Notes: generated by a model from the sequence alone, not told the origin. DNA of 64,000 nucleotides from Nocardioides nitrophenolicus (GCF_016907515.1 NZ_JAFBBY010000001.1:5270001-5334000); one strand, 5' to 3'. Shown: positions 27,019 to 36,150, counted from the first letter of the stretch. A program made the numbers and translations.

Positions 27019-27420
27019 ATGGGTTTGTTCGACCGGTTCCGCGGGCGCTCGAAGGTACGAATGAGTAACCCCGCGCGTGACGCCGCCCGCACGGGCTCCA
27101 CGCGGGTGCGCGCCGCCGACCGCGCCGACGAGGAGCACCTGCGCACCTGGGTCCAGGAGCGGCGTGGTGTCGAGGGCTTCGTCGAGCCGCGGACGGCCGT
27201 GAGCGAGGTGACGCTGCTGCTCGTGGCCCACGACGGCGAGTGGACCCGGCGCCGGGTGCCGTCGGTCAACTGGGCCCACGACTTCTGCAACCGCCACCAG
27301 GTGCCGTCGTACGACGCCGCGGTGGTCGGCATCCCGCAGCGGATGCGCGACTACAACTCCCGGGTCAGGCAGGCACAGAAGCAGCGGGAGCAGCAGCGCC
27401 GGCAGTCGCCCGAGTCCTGA
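27019..27420 (+). CDS. Hypothetical actinobacterial protein
   Basis: This is a 133-residue basic, soluble protein starting [12 protein letters not shown]. The central region [20 protein letters not shown] and [18 protein letters not shown] looks like a compact alpha/beta domain. The tail is a charged helix rich in Gln and Arg. It is divergent from the E2 gene, and its 3' end overlaps convergent pepA by 56 bases. Similar short proteins occur in related actinobacteria as hypothetical proteins. I assign no function. Confidence 0.7.
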   Translation: MGLFDRFRGRSKVRMSNPARDAARTGSTRVRAADRADEEHLRTWVQERRGVEGFVEPRTAVSEVTLLLVAHDGEWTRRRVPSVNWAHDFCNRHQVPSYDAAVVGIPQRMRDYNSRVRQAQKQREQQRRQSPES

Positions 27421-28897
27421 GGTACTCCACCAGGGTCGCCACGCCGTAGCCGGTGGCGCCCGGGACGAGGTGCCCCGACGGACCGCCCTTGACGAAGGTC
27501 GGTCCGGCGATGTCGAGGTGCGCCCAGGGCAGCCCGCCGGTGAACTCGCGCAGGAAGGCGGCCGCGAACAGGCCGCCGCCCCAGCGGATGCCGTCGTACT
27601 GGGCGAGGTCGGCGACGGTCGAGCTGTGGATCCGCTCGTCCATGAACTCGGGGATCGGCATCGGCCAGCCGTCCTCGCCGGCCGCGGAGCCCGCGGCGAG
27701 GACGGCGGCGACCACGTCGTCGTCGCCCATGACGCCGGCCATCTTCTCGCCGAGCGCCATCACCATGTGCCCGGTGAGCGTGGCGATGTCGAGGATGGTG
27801 TCGGGCGCGGCCTCGACCGCGCGGCCGAGGGCGTCGGCGAGCACCAGCCGGCCCTCGGCGTCGGTGTTGGTGACCTCGACGGTGGTGCCGTCGTAGGTGG
27901 TCAGCACGTCGCCGGGACGCATCGAGGAGGCGCCGACCATGTTCTCGGCGAGGGCGGCGTACGCCGAGATCCGCACCGGAAGGCCGAGGCGGGCGGCGGC
28001 GAGGGTGGCCTGGACGACGGCCGCGGCGCCGGCCATGTCCTCCTTCATGGTGGCCATGCTGGCGGCGGGCTTGATCCACAGGCCACCGGAGTCGAAGGTG
28101 ATCCCCTTGCCGACCAGGGCGATGTGGGCGACGGCGTCCTTGGGGGCGTAGCCGAGCTCGACCAGGCGCGGGGGCGCGTCCGAGCCGGCGCCGACGCCGA
28201 GCAGCCCGCCGCAGCCGAGCTCGGCGAGGCGGACCTCGTCGAGCACGTCCACCTTGAGCCGGGCGGCGCCCTTGGGAAGTCCCTTGTTGGTGGCCTTCAC
28301 CGCGTCCGCGATCGCGTCGGCGAAGGCCGGCGGGGTCAGGTCGCCGGGCGGCGTGTTTACCCAGTCGCGGGCGGCGAGCACGGCGTCGACGAGGACCTGG
28401 GCCGGCTCGACGGCCGCCACGACCTCGGTACGACGGGCGGCCGGCGTCAGCACGACGACCTCGGCCGGCGTGGTCGGGGTGGCGGGCTTGCTCTTGTAGG
28501 CCGTGAAGGCGTAGCCGCCCAGCCGGTAGCCCTCGATCACGGCGCGCACCAGCTCCGGCGTGTCGGCGGGCAGGGCGAGGGCGACCGAGGCCGCGTTGGT
28601 GACGGCGCGGGCGGCGTTGCCGGCGGCCCGGCGGACGCCGTCGGGGTCGGGGGAGGCGCCGAGCCCGACGAGCACGAGGAGCGGCGAGGCGATGGTGCCG
28701 CCGGTCGGCACCTTGGCGACCTCGCCCGGCGCGCCCTTGACGCCGACGGTGGCCAGCAGGCCGGCGAGCTTGCGTCCGTAGGCGGCGGCCACGTCCTCGG
28801 CGCCGGGCGCCAGCTTCCCGTCGGGCAGCACCCCGACGACCACCGCTTCGGCGCGGGTCTTGGCGGGGCTGGCCGTGCGGAGGGCGAAGGTCGTCAC
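27365..28897 (-). CDS. pepA: Leucyl aminopeptidase (M17)
   Basis: This 510-residue cytosolic two-metal aminopeptidase removes N-terminal residues from peptides. The N-terminal domain (about 1-180) precedes the catalytic domain with VGKGITFDSGGLWIKP (metal and catalytic Lys), MKEDMAGAAAV and the M17 signature NTDAEGRLVLADAL. The GTG at 28897 is chosen because TATTCT lies 7 bases upstream as a leaderless -10 box; an in-frame ATG at 28936 is possible. In M. tuberculosis the homologue pepB sits between gcvT and dlaT, as here. It is divergent from gcvT. Confidence 0.94.
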   Translation of the reverse strand: MTTFALRTASPAKTRAEAVVVGVLPDGKLAPGAEDVAAAYGRKLAGLLATVGVKGAPGEVAKVPTGGTIASPLLVLVGLGASPDPDGVRRAAGNAARAVTNAASVALALPADTPELVRAVIEGYRLGGYAFTAYKSKPATPTTPAEVVVLTPAARRTEVVAAVEPAQVLVDAVLAARDWVNTPPGDLTPPAFADAIADAVKATNKGLPKGAARLKVDVLDEVRLAELGCGGLLGVGAGSDAPPRLVELGYAPKDAVAHIALVGKGITFDSGGLWIKPAASMATMKEDMAGAAAVVQATLAAARLGLPVRISAYAALAENMVGASSMRPGDVLTTYDGTTVEVTNTDAEGRLVLADALGRAVEAAPDTILDIATLTGHMVMALGEKMAGVMGDDDVVAAVLAAGSAAGEDGWPMPIPEFMDERIHSSTVADLAQYDGIRWGGGLFAAAFLREFTGGLPWAHLDIAGPTFVKGGPSGHLVPGATGYGVATLVEYLRTRATAGAAAPAASVPA

Positions 28898-28904
28898 GCG
28901 TCGC

Positions 28905-28910
28905 AGAATA
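28905..28910 (-). promoter_or_regulatory. -10 element of pepA (leaderless)
   Basis: TATTCT on the minus strand ends 7 bases before the GTG at 28897. Confidence 0.4.
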
Positions 28911-28940
28911 GCCACGCTCCCGCCGGGGAGCCGCATGCCA

Positions 28941-28946
28941 TAGATT
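28941..28946 (+). promoter_or_regulatory. -10 element of gcvT (leaderless)
   Basis: TAGATT ends 7 bases before the gcvT ATG. There is no room for a glycine riboswitch, since pepA starts only 57 bases away in the other direction. Confidence 0.45.
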
Positions 28947-28953
28947 CCGGATC

Positions 28954-30072
28954 ATGGCCGACGCGACCTCCTCGTCCCCGCTGACCAGCCCGCTCCACGA
29001 CCGGCACGAGGCGCTGGGCGCCAAGTTCTCGGAGTTCGGGGGCTGGCTGATGCCGTTGGAGTACCCCACCGGCGTGGTGAAGGAGCACACCGCGGTCCGC
29101 GACGGCGTCGGCATCTTCGACGTGAGCCACCTCGGCAAGCTCGTGGTGCGCGGACCCGGCGCGGTCGACTTCCTCAACGCCACGCTGACCAACGACCTGC
29201 GCCGGATCGGCCCCGGCCGGGCCCAGTACAGCCTGGTCGTCGACGACGCGACCGGCGGGATCGTCGACGACGTGTTCACCTACTACCGCGACGACGACCA
29301 CGTGCTGGTCGTCCCGAACGCCGCCAACAACGACGAGGTGCGCCGCCGGCTGGTCGCGGCCGCGCCGGAGGGCGTCGAGGTGCTCGACCACCACCGCGAC
29401 TACGTCGTGCTGGCGGTCCAGGGCACCAGGTCCGACGAGGTGGTCGCGGGCGTCGGCCTGCCCGTCGGCCACGACTACCTGACCTTCGTCGAGGCGCCCT
29501 TCGAGGGCGCCGAGGTCGTGGTGTGCCGCACCGGCTACACGGGGGAGCGCGGCTACGAGCTGATCGCGCCGTCCGAGGTGGCGCCGGCGCTCTGGGACGC
29601 GCTGATGCGGGCCGGCGAGCCGTACGGCCTGGTGCCGGCCGGGCTCGGCGCCCGCGACACGCTGCGCACCGAGATGGGCTACCCGCTGCACGGCCAGGAC
29701 ATCTCGCCGGACATCACCCCCAACGAGGCCCGGCTGGGCTGGGCGGTCGGCTGGAAGAAGCCCGCGTTCTGGGGCCGGGACCGGCTGCTCGCCGAGCGCG
29801 AGGAGGGCCCGCGCCGCAAGCTGGTCGGCCTGGTCTCCACCGGTCGCGCGATCCCGCGGCCCCACATGAGCGTGCGCCTGCTGCGTGACGTCCCTCTGGG
29901 CGAGGTCACCTCCGGCACCTTCTCGCCGACGATGAAGAAGGGCATCGCGCTGGCCCTGGTCTCGACGGTGGTCGACGACGGCGCCGAGGTGATGGTCGAC
30001 GTACGCGGCCGGCCCGAGGTCTTCCAGATCACCAAGCCGCCGTTCGTACAGCCCTCCGTGCGAGAGTCGTGA
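28954..30072 (+). CDS. gcvT: Aminomethyltransferase, T protein of glycine cleavage
   Basis: This 372-residue enzyme releases ammonia and transfers the methylene group from the lipoyl arm of H protein to tetrahydrofolate. SPLHDRHEALGAKFSEFGGW opens the folate-binding fold. VFDVSHLGK-like DVSHLGKLVVRGPG, YTGERGYELI and GLGARDTLRTEMGYPLHGQD are family signatures. EVTSGTFSPTMKKGIALALV is in the C-terminal barrel. The H and P proteins are not in the window. It heads a short run with a small gene, PhzF and perhaps thyA. Its need for lipoate fits the nearby lipA and lipB. Confidence 0.96.
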   Translation: MADATSSSPLTSPLHDRHEALGAKFSEFGGWLMPLEYPTGVVKEHTAVRDGVGIFDVSHLGKLVVRGPGAVDFLNATLTNDLRRIGPGRAQYSLVVDDATGGIVDDVFTYYRDDDHVLVVPNAANNDEVRRRLVAAAPEGVEVLDHHRDYVVLAVQGTRSDEVVAGVGLPVGHDYLTFVEAPFEGAEVVVCRTGYTGERGYELIAPSEVAPALWDALMRAGEPYGLVPAGLGARDTLRTEMGYPLHGQDISPDITPNEARLGWAVGWKKPAFWGRDRLLAEREEGPRRKLVGLVSTGRAIPRPHMSVRLLRDVPLGEVTSGTFSPTMKKGIALALVSTVVDDGAEVMVDVRGRPEVFQITKPPFVQPSVRES

Positions 30073-30074
30073 CC

Positions 30075-30344
30075 ATGAGCCTTCCCGAGCAGCCCGCGCC
30101 GTACCGCCCCTCCGCCCCGGCCGAGAACCCCTGGCACTGGCGCCTCGAGGACGCCTCCGGCGCCGAGGTGACGCTGACCGGTGACGCCGCAACGGAGTAC
30201 GCCGAGGTCGCCTTCCCCAACCAGGGCGACGCCGAGTCGTGGATCGGGGAGACCTGGTCGGCGCTCGCGGACCTGGGCGTCACCCAGGTGACCCTGTTCG
30301 AGGTGGACCGCGAGGTCTATGGACCCATGTCGCTGTCGGCATGA
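30075..30344 (+). CDS. Small conserved hypothetical protein
   Basis: This is an 89-residue acidic protein starting at ATG 30075; a GTG at 30069 overlapping the gcvT stop is an alternative. A Pro-rich N-terminus (LPEQPAPYRPSAPAENPWHW) precedes a small domain with EVAFPNQGDAESWIGETWSA and GVTQVTLFEVDREVYGPMSL. Such proteins are common and uncharacterised in actinobacteria. It is coupled to the PhzF gene by an ATGA overlap, so the two are in one message. No function is assigned. Confidence 0.75.
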   Translation: MSLPEQPAPYRPSAPAENPWHWRLEDASGAEVTLTGDAATEYAEVAFPNQGDAESWIGETWSALADLGVTQVTLFEVDREVYGPMSLSA

Positions 30345-31174
30345 GCACCCGCGACTTCCGCCAGGTCGACGTCTTCACGACCGAGGCGCTGCTCGGCAAC
30401 CCGCTCGCGGTCGTCCACGGCGCCGACGGGCTCAGCGACGACCGGATGCGGGCGATCGCCCGCTGGACGAACCTGAGCGAGACCAGCTTCCTGCTGGCGC
30501 CGACGGACCCGGCGGCCGACTACCGGCTGCGGATCTTCACGCCCGCCGCGGAGCTGCCGTTCGCCGGCCATCCGACCCTCGGCTCCGCGCACGCCTGGCT
30601 CGAGGCCGACGGCGTGCCCGCGGGGGAGCGGGTCGTGCAGCAGTGCGGCGTCGGCCTGGTCGAGCTGCGCCGCGCCGAGGGCCGGCTGGCTTTCGCGGCG
30701 CCGCCGCTGACCCAGGCGCCCGTCACCGACGCCGAGATCGCGACGGTGGCCCGCGCGCTCCGGATCGCCCCCGACGACGTCGTCGAGGCGCGCCGGCTGG
30801 TCAACGGCCCGCACTTCGTCGGCGTCCGGCTCCGCGACGCGGCGGCGGTGCTCGCCCTGCAGCCCGACTGGTCGGCCTTCGAGGGACTCGAGGTCGGCGT
30901 CGTCGGCCTCCACGAGCCGGGCGGCGAGAGCGCGCTGGAGGTGCGGGTGTTCGGTCCCGACCTCGGCTTCACCGAGGACCCCGTGACCGGCAGCTTCAAC
31001 GCCGCCGCCGCGCAGTGGCTGACCGGTGCCGGCACCCTGCCGCCGTCGTACGTCGCCGCGCAGGGCACCGCCATCGGCCGCCGGGGCCGGATCCATGTCG
31101 ACACCGACGCCGACGGCACGATCTGGGTCGGCGGCGACACCCGGACGACCGTGCACGGGACGCTGTCCCTGTGA
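30341..31174 (+). CDS. PhzF family isomerase/epimerase
   Basis: This is a 277-residue protein of the diaminopimelate-epimerase-like fold. It contains RQVDVFTTEALLGNPLAVV at the N-terminus, NLSETSFLL (the conserved Glu acts as acid/base in PhzF), RIFTPAAELPFAGHPTLGSA, and EDPVTGSFNAA in the second half. The family isomerises small carboxylic acids. No phenazine cluster is present, so the physiological substrate here is unknown. It starts at ATG 30341 inside the stop of the preceding gene. Confidence 0.9.
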   Translation: MSTRDFRQVDVFTTEALLGNPLAVVHGADGLSDDRMRAIARWTNLSETSFLLAPTDPAADYRLRIFTPAAELPFAGHPTLGSAHAWLEADGVPAGERVVQQCGVGLVELRRAEGRLAFAAPPLTQAPVTDAEIATVARALRIAPDDVVEARRLVNGPHFVGVRLRDAAAVLALQPDWSAFEGLEVGVVGLHEPGGESALEVRVFGPDLGFTEDPVTGSFNAAAAQWLTGAGTLPPSYVAAQGTAIGRRGRIHVDTDADGTIWVGGDTRTTVHGTLSL

Positions 31175-31177
31175 CCG

Positions 31178-31183
31178 TAGGCT
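31178..31183 (+). promoter_or_regulatory. -10 element of thyA (leaderless)
   Basis: TAGGCT ends 6 bases before the thyA GTG at 31190 and just after the PhzF stop, so thyA can be transcribed on its own. Confidence 0.45.
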
Positions 31184-31189
31184 GAAGGC

Positions 31190-31999
31190 GTGCGCGCGTA
31201 CCTCGACCTCGTCCAACGCATTCTCGACGAGGGCACCGAGAAGGGGGACCGCACCGGCACCGGCACGCTCAGCGTCTTCGGCCACCAGATGCGCTTCGAC
31301 CTCAGCGCGGGCTTCCCGCTGGTGACGACGAAGAAGATCCACACCCGCTCGGTGTTCGGCGAGCTGCTCTGGTTCCTGCGCGGCGACACCAACGTGCGCT
31401 GGCTGCAGGAGCGCGGCATCACGATCTGGGACGAGTGGGCCGACGAGAACGGCGACCTCGGCCCCGTCTACGGCGCCCAGTGGCGCTCGTGGCCCACCCC
31501 CGACGGCGGCCACATCGACCAGCTCGCCCAGGTGATCGACCAGATCCGGGCCAACCCCGACAGCCGGCGCCACATCGTCTCCGCGTGGAACCCGAGCCAG
31601 GTCGACGACATGGCGCTGCCGCCGTGCCACAGCCTGTTCCAGTTCTATGTGGGTCGTGGGGCCGACGGCCGGCCGGCCTTGAGCTGCCAGCTCTACCAGC
31701 GCTCGGCGGACGTCTTCCTCGGCGTGCCGTTCAACATCGCGTCGTACGCGCTGCTCACCCACATGGTCGCCCAGGTGGCGGGCCTCGGCGTCGGCGACTT
31801 CGTGCACACCCTGGGCGACGCGCACCTCTACGCCAACCACCTCGAGCAGGCCCGGCTCCAGCTCACCCGCGAGCCGCGGCCGCTGCCGACGCTCGTGCTC
31901 AACCCGGCGGTCACCGAGATCGACGCCTTCGAGCTGGAGGACATCGCCGTCGAGGGCTACGACCCGCACCCCGCGATCAAGGCGCCGATCGCCGTATGA
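31190..31999 (+). CDS. thyA: Thymidylate synthase
   Basis: This 269-residue cytoplasmic enzyme methylates dUMP to dTMP with methylene-tetrahydrofolate. The catalytic Cys146 lies in [45 protein letters not shown] and [18 protein letters not shown] are the usual binding segments, and the length is that of the classical enzyme. The GTG start is supported by the -10 box 6 bases upstream. It overlaps folA by 4 bases (ATGA); ThyA produces the dihydrofolate that FolA reduces. Confidence 0.98.
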   Translation: MRAYLDLVQRILDEGTEKGDRTGTGTLSVFGHQMRFDLSAGFPLVTTKKIHTRSVFGELLWFLRGDTNVRWLQERGITIWDEWADENGDLGPVYGAQWRSWPTPDGGHIDQLAQVIDQIRANPDSRRHIVSAWNPSQVDDMALPPCHSLFQFYVGRGADGRPALSCQLYQRSADVFLGVPFNIASYALLTHMVAQVAGLGVGDFVHTLGDAHLYANHLEQARLQLTREPRPLPTLVLNPAVTEIDAFELEDIAVEGYDPHPAIKAPIAV

Positions 32000-32517
32000 G
32001 CACTCCTGCCGGACGGCGGGTCACGATGGTGGCCGCCGTCGCCCAGAACGGCGTGATCGGCGCCGACGCGGACATCCCGTGGAAGATCTCCGAGGACTTC
32101 CAGCACTTCAAGGCCACCACGACGGGCCACGTGCTGATCCTGGGCCGCACCACCCACGAGGGCATCGGCCGGCCGCTGCCCGGCCGGACCACCGTCGTGC
32201 TCACCCGCGACCCCGACTACGCCGCCGAGGGGGTCGAGGTCGCGCACTCGATCACCGACGCGCTCGCCCTGGCCGACCGGCTGCTCGCCGGCCAGCCCGA
32301 GGACCGGCAGGTGATGATCGGCGGGGGAGCGGCGGTCTACGCCGCCGCGATGCCGTACGCCGATGAGCAGATCCTCTCCGAGATCCCGCTCGCTCCCGAG
32401 GGCGACACCCACTACCCGGAGTTCGGCGAGAAGCGCTGGCGCGAGGTCCGGCGCGAGCCGCGCGAGGGCTTCACCATCGTGTGGTGGGAGCGCTCGTTCG
32501 CCTGTGGCGGCTCCTGA
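31996..32517 (+). CDS. folA: Dihydrofolate reductase
   Basis: This 173-residue NADPH-dependent enzyme regenerates tetrahydrofolate. [19 protein letters not shown] covers the substrate loop and catalytic acidic residue. [20 protein letters not shown] binds NADPH, and [14 protein letters not shown] is the second cofactor segment. The ATG at 31996 overlaps the thyA stop, so the pair is coupled. The C-terminus [10 protein letters not shown] is normal for the family. Confidence 0.96.
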   Translation: MSTPAGRRVTMVAAVAQNGVIGADADIPWKISEDFQHFKATTTGHVLILGRTTHEGIGRPLPGRTTVVLTRDPDYAAEGVEVAHSITDALALADRLLAGQPEDRQVMIGGGAAVYAAAMPYADEQILSEIPLAPEGDTHYPEFGEKRWREVRREPREGFTIVWWERSFACGGS

Positions 32518-32541
32518 CCACGCGGCTGGCAGGGTAGGGGC

Positions 32542-33480
32542 ATGGAGCTCCGTGTCTTCACCGAACCGCAGCAGGGCGCGACGTACGACGACCTGCTGGC
32601 CGTCGCCCAGGAGGCCGAGCGCCTCGGCTTCGGCGCCTTCTTCCGCAGCGACCACTACCTGCACATGAGCGGCGACGGGCTGCCCGGCTCGACGGACGCC
32701 TGGACCACGCTCGCCGGCCTGGCCCGCGACACCAGCACGATTCGCCTCGGCACGCTGATGACCAGCGCGACCTTCCGGCACCCGGGCGTGCTGGCCATCC
32801 AGGTGGCCCAGGTCGACCAGATGAGCGGCGGGCGGATCGAGCTCGGCCTCGGGGCGGGCTGGTTCACCCAGGAGCACACGGCCTACGGCATCCCGTTCCC
32901 CGACACCCGAGAGCGCTTCGAGCGGTACGCCGAGCAGCTCGCGCTGGTCACCGGGCTGTGGACCACGCCGGTCGGCGAGCTGTTCGACTTCGACGGCGCG
33001 CACTACCAGCTGAAGGACAGCCCGGCGCTGCCCAAGCCGGTGCAGACCAGCGGGCACCGTGGCGGCGTCCCGCTGCTCGTCGGCGGGCTCGGCAAGAGGC
33101 AGACGCCCGCGCTCGCCGCGGCGTACGCCGACGAGTTCAACCTGCCGTTCGTCGACGAGGAGACCACCGCCGCGCAGTTCGGCCGGGTCCGCGCGGCCGC
33201 GGAGGAGATCGGCCGCGACCCCGAGACGATCACCTGGTCCAACGCGCTGGTCCTCTGCGTCGGCCAGGACGAGGCCGAGGTCGCGCGCCGGGCGGCCGCG
33301 ATCGGCCGCGAGGTCGACGAGCTGCGCGCCAACGGGCTGGCGGGCACCCCCGACGAGGTGGTCGCCAAGATCAAGCGCTACGAGGCGCTCGGCGCCCAGC
33401 GGATCTACCTGCAGACCCTCGACCTGGGCGACCTCGACCACCTGCGGCTGGTCGCGGCGGAGGTCATGCCGCACGTGTGA
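32542..33480 (+). CDS. LLM-class F420-dependent oxidoreductase
   Basis: This is a 312-residue luciferase-like monooxygenase fold protein, probably using coenzyme F420 (TIGR03560-like). It has FFRSDHYLHMSGDGLPGSTD, IRLGTLMTSATFRHPGVLA and ELGLGAGWFTQEHTAYGIPF, which are typical of this group. PLLVGGLGKRQTPALAAAYADEFN follows. The real substrate is unknown. It follows folA by 24 bases but functional linkage is not evident. Its stop codon lies inside the first of three 11-base repeats. Confidence 0.88.
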   Translation: MELRVFTEPQQGATYDDLLAVAQEAERLGFGAFFRSDHYLHMSGDGLPGSTDAWTTLAGLARDTSTIRLGTLMTSATFRHPGVLAIQVAQVDQMSGGRIELGLGAGWFTQEHTAYGIPFPDTRERFERYAEQLALVTGLWTTPVGELFDFDGAHYQLKDSPALPKPVQTSGHRGGVPLLVGGLGKRQTPALAAAYADEFNLPFVDEETTAAQFGRVRAAAEEIGRDPETITWSNALVLCVGQDEAEVARRAAAIGREVDELRANGLAGTPDEVVAKIKRYEALGAQRIYLQTLDLGDLDHLRLVAAEVMPHV

Positions 33481-33508
33481 CCCACATGTGACCCAGGTGT
33501 GACGCACG
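33476..33508. repeat. Three tandem 11-base repeats upstream of dapA
   Basis: TGTGACCCACA, TGTGACCCAGG and TGTGACGCACG follow without gaps, one helical turn each. They span the stop of the oxidoreductase gene and end 62 bases before dapA. On the other strand each unit reads with a GGTCACA or CGTCACA core, which resembles direct-repeat operators such as PhoP boxes. The binding protein is not known. Confidence 0.55.
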
Positions 33509-33558
33509 TCCGAGCCACGTCGACGGCGGCGATGTGAGGGTGACGCGGTCCGGGGCGA

Positions 33559-33564
33559 TAGCCT
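33559..33564 (+). promoter_or_regulatory. -10 element of dapA (leaderless)
   Basis: TAGCCT ends 6 bases before the dapA ATG at 33571. Confidence 0.45.
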
Positions 33565-33570
33565 GGCCCC

Positions 33571-34458
33571 ATGACTTCTGCACCCTTCGGCACCCTGCTG
33601 ACCGCCATGGTCACGCCGTTCCACGAGGACGGCTCGGTCGACCTGGACGGGGTGCAGAAGGTCGCCAAGCACCTGGTCGACAACGGCAACGACGGCATCG
33701 TCGTGTCCGGCACCACCGGCGAGTCGCCGACCACCACCGGCGCCGAGGACGGCGAGACGCTGGCCGCGGTCAAGGACGCGGTCGGTGACCGGGCCAAGGT
33801 GGTCGCCGGGGTCGGCACCAACGACACCCGCCACTCCGTCGAGCTCGCCAAGCAGGCCGAGAAGGTCGGCGCCGACGGGCTGCTCCTCGTGACGCCCTAC
33901 TACAACAAGCCGAGCCAGCCCGGCGTGCTCCAGCACTTCCGCCAGGTCGTCGAGGCGGCCGCGGTTCCCGTCATGCTCTACGACGTCCCCGGCCGCACCG
34001 GCACCAAGATCGCCCTGGAGACTTACGCCGCCGCCAAGGAGTGGGAGACGGTCGTCGCGGTCAAGGACGCCACCGGTGACCTGTCCCGCACCGCCCAGCT
34101 GGTCGACCTCGGCTACGCCGTCTACTCCGGCGACGACGTCAACACCCTCGGCTACCTCGCCTACGGCGCGACCGGCCTGGTCTCGGTCGTCGGCCACGTC
34201 GCCGGCACCCACCTCCGCTCGATGATCGAGGCCTTCCTCGCGGGTGACCACGCCGAGGCGCTGCGGATCCACACCGGCCTGGTCCCCGCCTTCGAGGCGA
34301 TCATGGGCGTGGCCAACTACGGCGCCACGACCGCCAAGGCGGCGCTGGAGCTGGCCGGGGTGCTCGACAACCGGTCGGTCCGACCTCCGCTGATGGCGCT
34401 CGACGACGCGGAGGTCGCCGACCTGCGCGCGGGTCTGGCGGCGGCGGGCCTGATCTGA
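33571..34458 (+). CDS. dapA: 4-Hydroxy-tetrahydrodipicolinate synthase
   Basis: This 295-residue TIM-barrel lyase condenses pyruvate with aspartate semialdehyde in lysine and diaminopimelate synthesis. Lys165 in VVAVKDATGD forms the Schiff base. Tyr137 (MLYDVPGRTG) and the TTGES motif near residue 48 complete the catalytic set, with PYYNKPSQPG nearby. The stop TGA shares its last base with the ATG of the RNase J gene. DapA followed by RNase J is a common actinobacterial order. Three tandem repeats and a -10 box precede it. Confidence 0.96.
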   Translation: MTSAPFGTLLTAMVTPFHEDGSVDLDGVQKVAKHLVDNGNDGIVVSGTTGESPTTTGAEDGETLAAVKDAVGDRAKVVAGVGTNDTRHSVELAKQAEKVGADGLLLVTPYYNKPSQPGVLQHFRQVVEAAAVPVMLYDVPGRTGTKIALETYAAAKEWETVVAVKDATGDLSRTAQLVDLGYAVYSGDDVNTLGYLAYGATGLVSVVGHVAGTHLRSMIEAFLAGDHAEALRIHTGLVPAFEAIMGVANYGATTAKAALELAGVLDNRSVRPPLMALDDAEVADLRAGLAAAGLI

Positions 34459-36143
34459 TGAGCCACCCGCACCCCGAGCTGTCCGCCCCGCCGAAGCTCC
34501 CGAAGGGCGGCCTGCGGGTCATCCCGCTGGGCGGTCTCGGCGAGGTCGGCCGCAACATGACCGTCTTCGAGTACGACGGCCGGCTGCTCATCGTCGACTG
34601 CGGCGTGCTCTTCCCCGACGACCACCACCCGGGCGTCGACCTGATCCTCCCCGACTTCGCCGCGATCCGCGACCGGCTCGACAAGGTCGAGGCGCTGGTG
34701 CTCACCCACGGGCACGAGGACCACATCGGCGCGACGCCGTACCTCCTGCGCGAGCGCCAGGACATCCCGCTCGTCGGCTCCCAGCTCACCCTCGCGCTGC
34801 TCAACGGCAAGCTGCGCGAGCACCGGCTGCGGCAGACCACCTTCCACACGGTCAAGGAGGGCGACCGGATCTCCTTCGGTCCCTTCGACCTCGAGTTCGT
34901 GGCGGTCAACCACTCCATCCCCGACGCGCTCGCGGTCGCGATCCGCACCGGCGCCGGCATGGTGCTCCACACCGGCGACTTCAAGATGGACCAGCTCCCG
35001 CTCGACGGCCGGATCACCGACCTGCGCGCGTTCGCCCGGCTGGGTGAGGAGGGAGTCGACCTCTTCCTCACCGACTCCACCAACGCCGAGGTGCCCGGGT
35101 TCACCACCGCCGAGCGCAAGATCACCCCGGTCCTGGAGCAGGCGTTCGCGGAGTCGAAGCAGCGGATCATCGTCGCCTGCTTCGCCTCCCACGTGCACCG
35201 CGTCCAGCAGGTCCTCGACGCCGCGGTCAAGCACAACCGCAAGGTCGCCTACGTCGGCCGCTCGATGGTGCGCAACATGGCGATCGCCCGCGACCTCGGC
35301 TACCTCCACGTCCCGCCGGGCGTGATGGTCGAGGCCAAGGAGCTGGCCGAGCTCGCCCCCGAGCGGCAGGTGCTCATCTCCACCGGGTCACAGGGCGAGC
35401 CGCTGAGCGCGCTGGCCCGGATCGCGCAGCGCAGCCACAACTTCGTGCACCTCGAGGAGGGCGACACCGTCGTCCTCGCCTCGAGCCTCATCCCCGGCAA
35501 CGAGAACGCCGTCTACCGGGTGATCAACGGCCTGGCCCGGCTCGGCGCCCACGTCGTCCACAAGGGCAACGCCCTGGTCCACGTCAGCGGCCACGCGAGT
35601 GCCGGCGAGCTGCTCTACTGCTACAACATCGTCAAGCCGCGCAACGTGCTGCCGGTCCACGGCGAGGTGCGCCACATGCTCGCCAACGGCGACCTGGCCA
35701 AGCAGACCGGCGTCGAGAACGTCGTGTACGCCGAGGACGGGGTCGTCGTCGACCTGGTCGACGGCGTCGCGTCCGTGGTCGGCAAGGTCGAGTGCGGCTA
35801 CGTCTTCGTCGACGGCCAGTCCGTCGGCGACGTCACCGAGTCCGAGCTGAAGGACCGCCGGATCCTCGGCGAGGAGGGCTTCATCTCGGTGATCGTGGTC
35901 GTCGACTCGGTCGCCGGCAAGGTGTCCGCCGGGCCCGAGATCCATGCCCGCGGCCATGCCTGGGCCGACTCCGACTTCGAGTCCATCAAGCAGCCGATCA
36001 TCGACGCCGTGAACCGCTCGCTCAGCGAGGGCAGCACCGACACCTACCAGTTGCAGCAGACCGTGCGCCGCACCATCGGCCGCTGGGTCAGCGGCACCCA
36101 CAAGCGCCGCCCGATGATCATCCCGGTGGTGGTCGAGGCCTGA
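34458..36143 (+). CDS. rnj: Ribonuclease J
   Basis: This 561-residue metallo-beta-lactamase/beta-CASP nuclease acts in RNA maturation and decay, with both 5' exo- and endonuclease activity in the family. GLGEVGRNMTVFEYDGRLLI opens the fold. The zinc motif THGHEDH has His84, His86, Asp88 and His89. HTGDFKMDQLPLDG, LTDSTNAEVPG and HVSGHASAGEL mark the beta-CASP and later metal-site parts. The C-terminal domain has about 110 residues and ends soon after TVRRTIGRWVSG. It is coupled to dapA. Confidence 0.95.
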   Translation: MSHPHPELSAPPKLPKGGLRVIPLGGLGEVGRNMTVFEYDGRLLIVDCGVLFPDDHHPGVDLILPDFAAIRDRLDKVEALVLTHGHEDHIGATPYLLRERQDIPLVGSQLTLALLNGKLREHRLRQTTFHTVKEGDRISFGPFDLEFVAVNHSIPDALAVAIRTGAGMVLHTGDFKMDQLPLDGRITDLRAFARLGEEGVDLFLTDSTNAEVPGFTTAERKITPVLEQAFAESKQRIIVACFASHVHRVQQVLDAAVKHNRKVAYVGRSMVRNMAIARDLGYLHVPPGVMVEAKELAELAPERQVLISTGSQGEPLSALARIAQRSHNFVHLEEGDTVVLASSLIPGNENAVYRVINGLARLGAHVVHKGNALVHVSGHASAGELLYCYNIVKPRNVLPVHGEVRHMLANGDLAKQTGVENVVYAEDGVVVDLVDGVASVVGKVECGYVFVDGQSVGDVTESELKDRRILGEEGFISVIVVVDSVAGKVSAGPEIHARGHAWADSDFESIKQPIIDAVNRSLSEGSTDTYQLQQTVRRTIGRWVSGTHKRRPMIIPVVVEA

Positions 36144-36150
36144 GCCGGGC

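Noticed and set aside
28898..28953. Glycine riboswitch before gcvT
   Set aside because: Only 56 bases separate the divergent pepA and gcvT starts, too short for the aptamer, and a -10 box sits next to the gcvT ATG.
28894..30192. Long minus-strand frame opposite gcvT
   Set aside because: It is a GC-rich mirror frame of gcvT with no family similarity, as are many other long antisense frames in this window.
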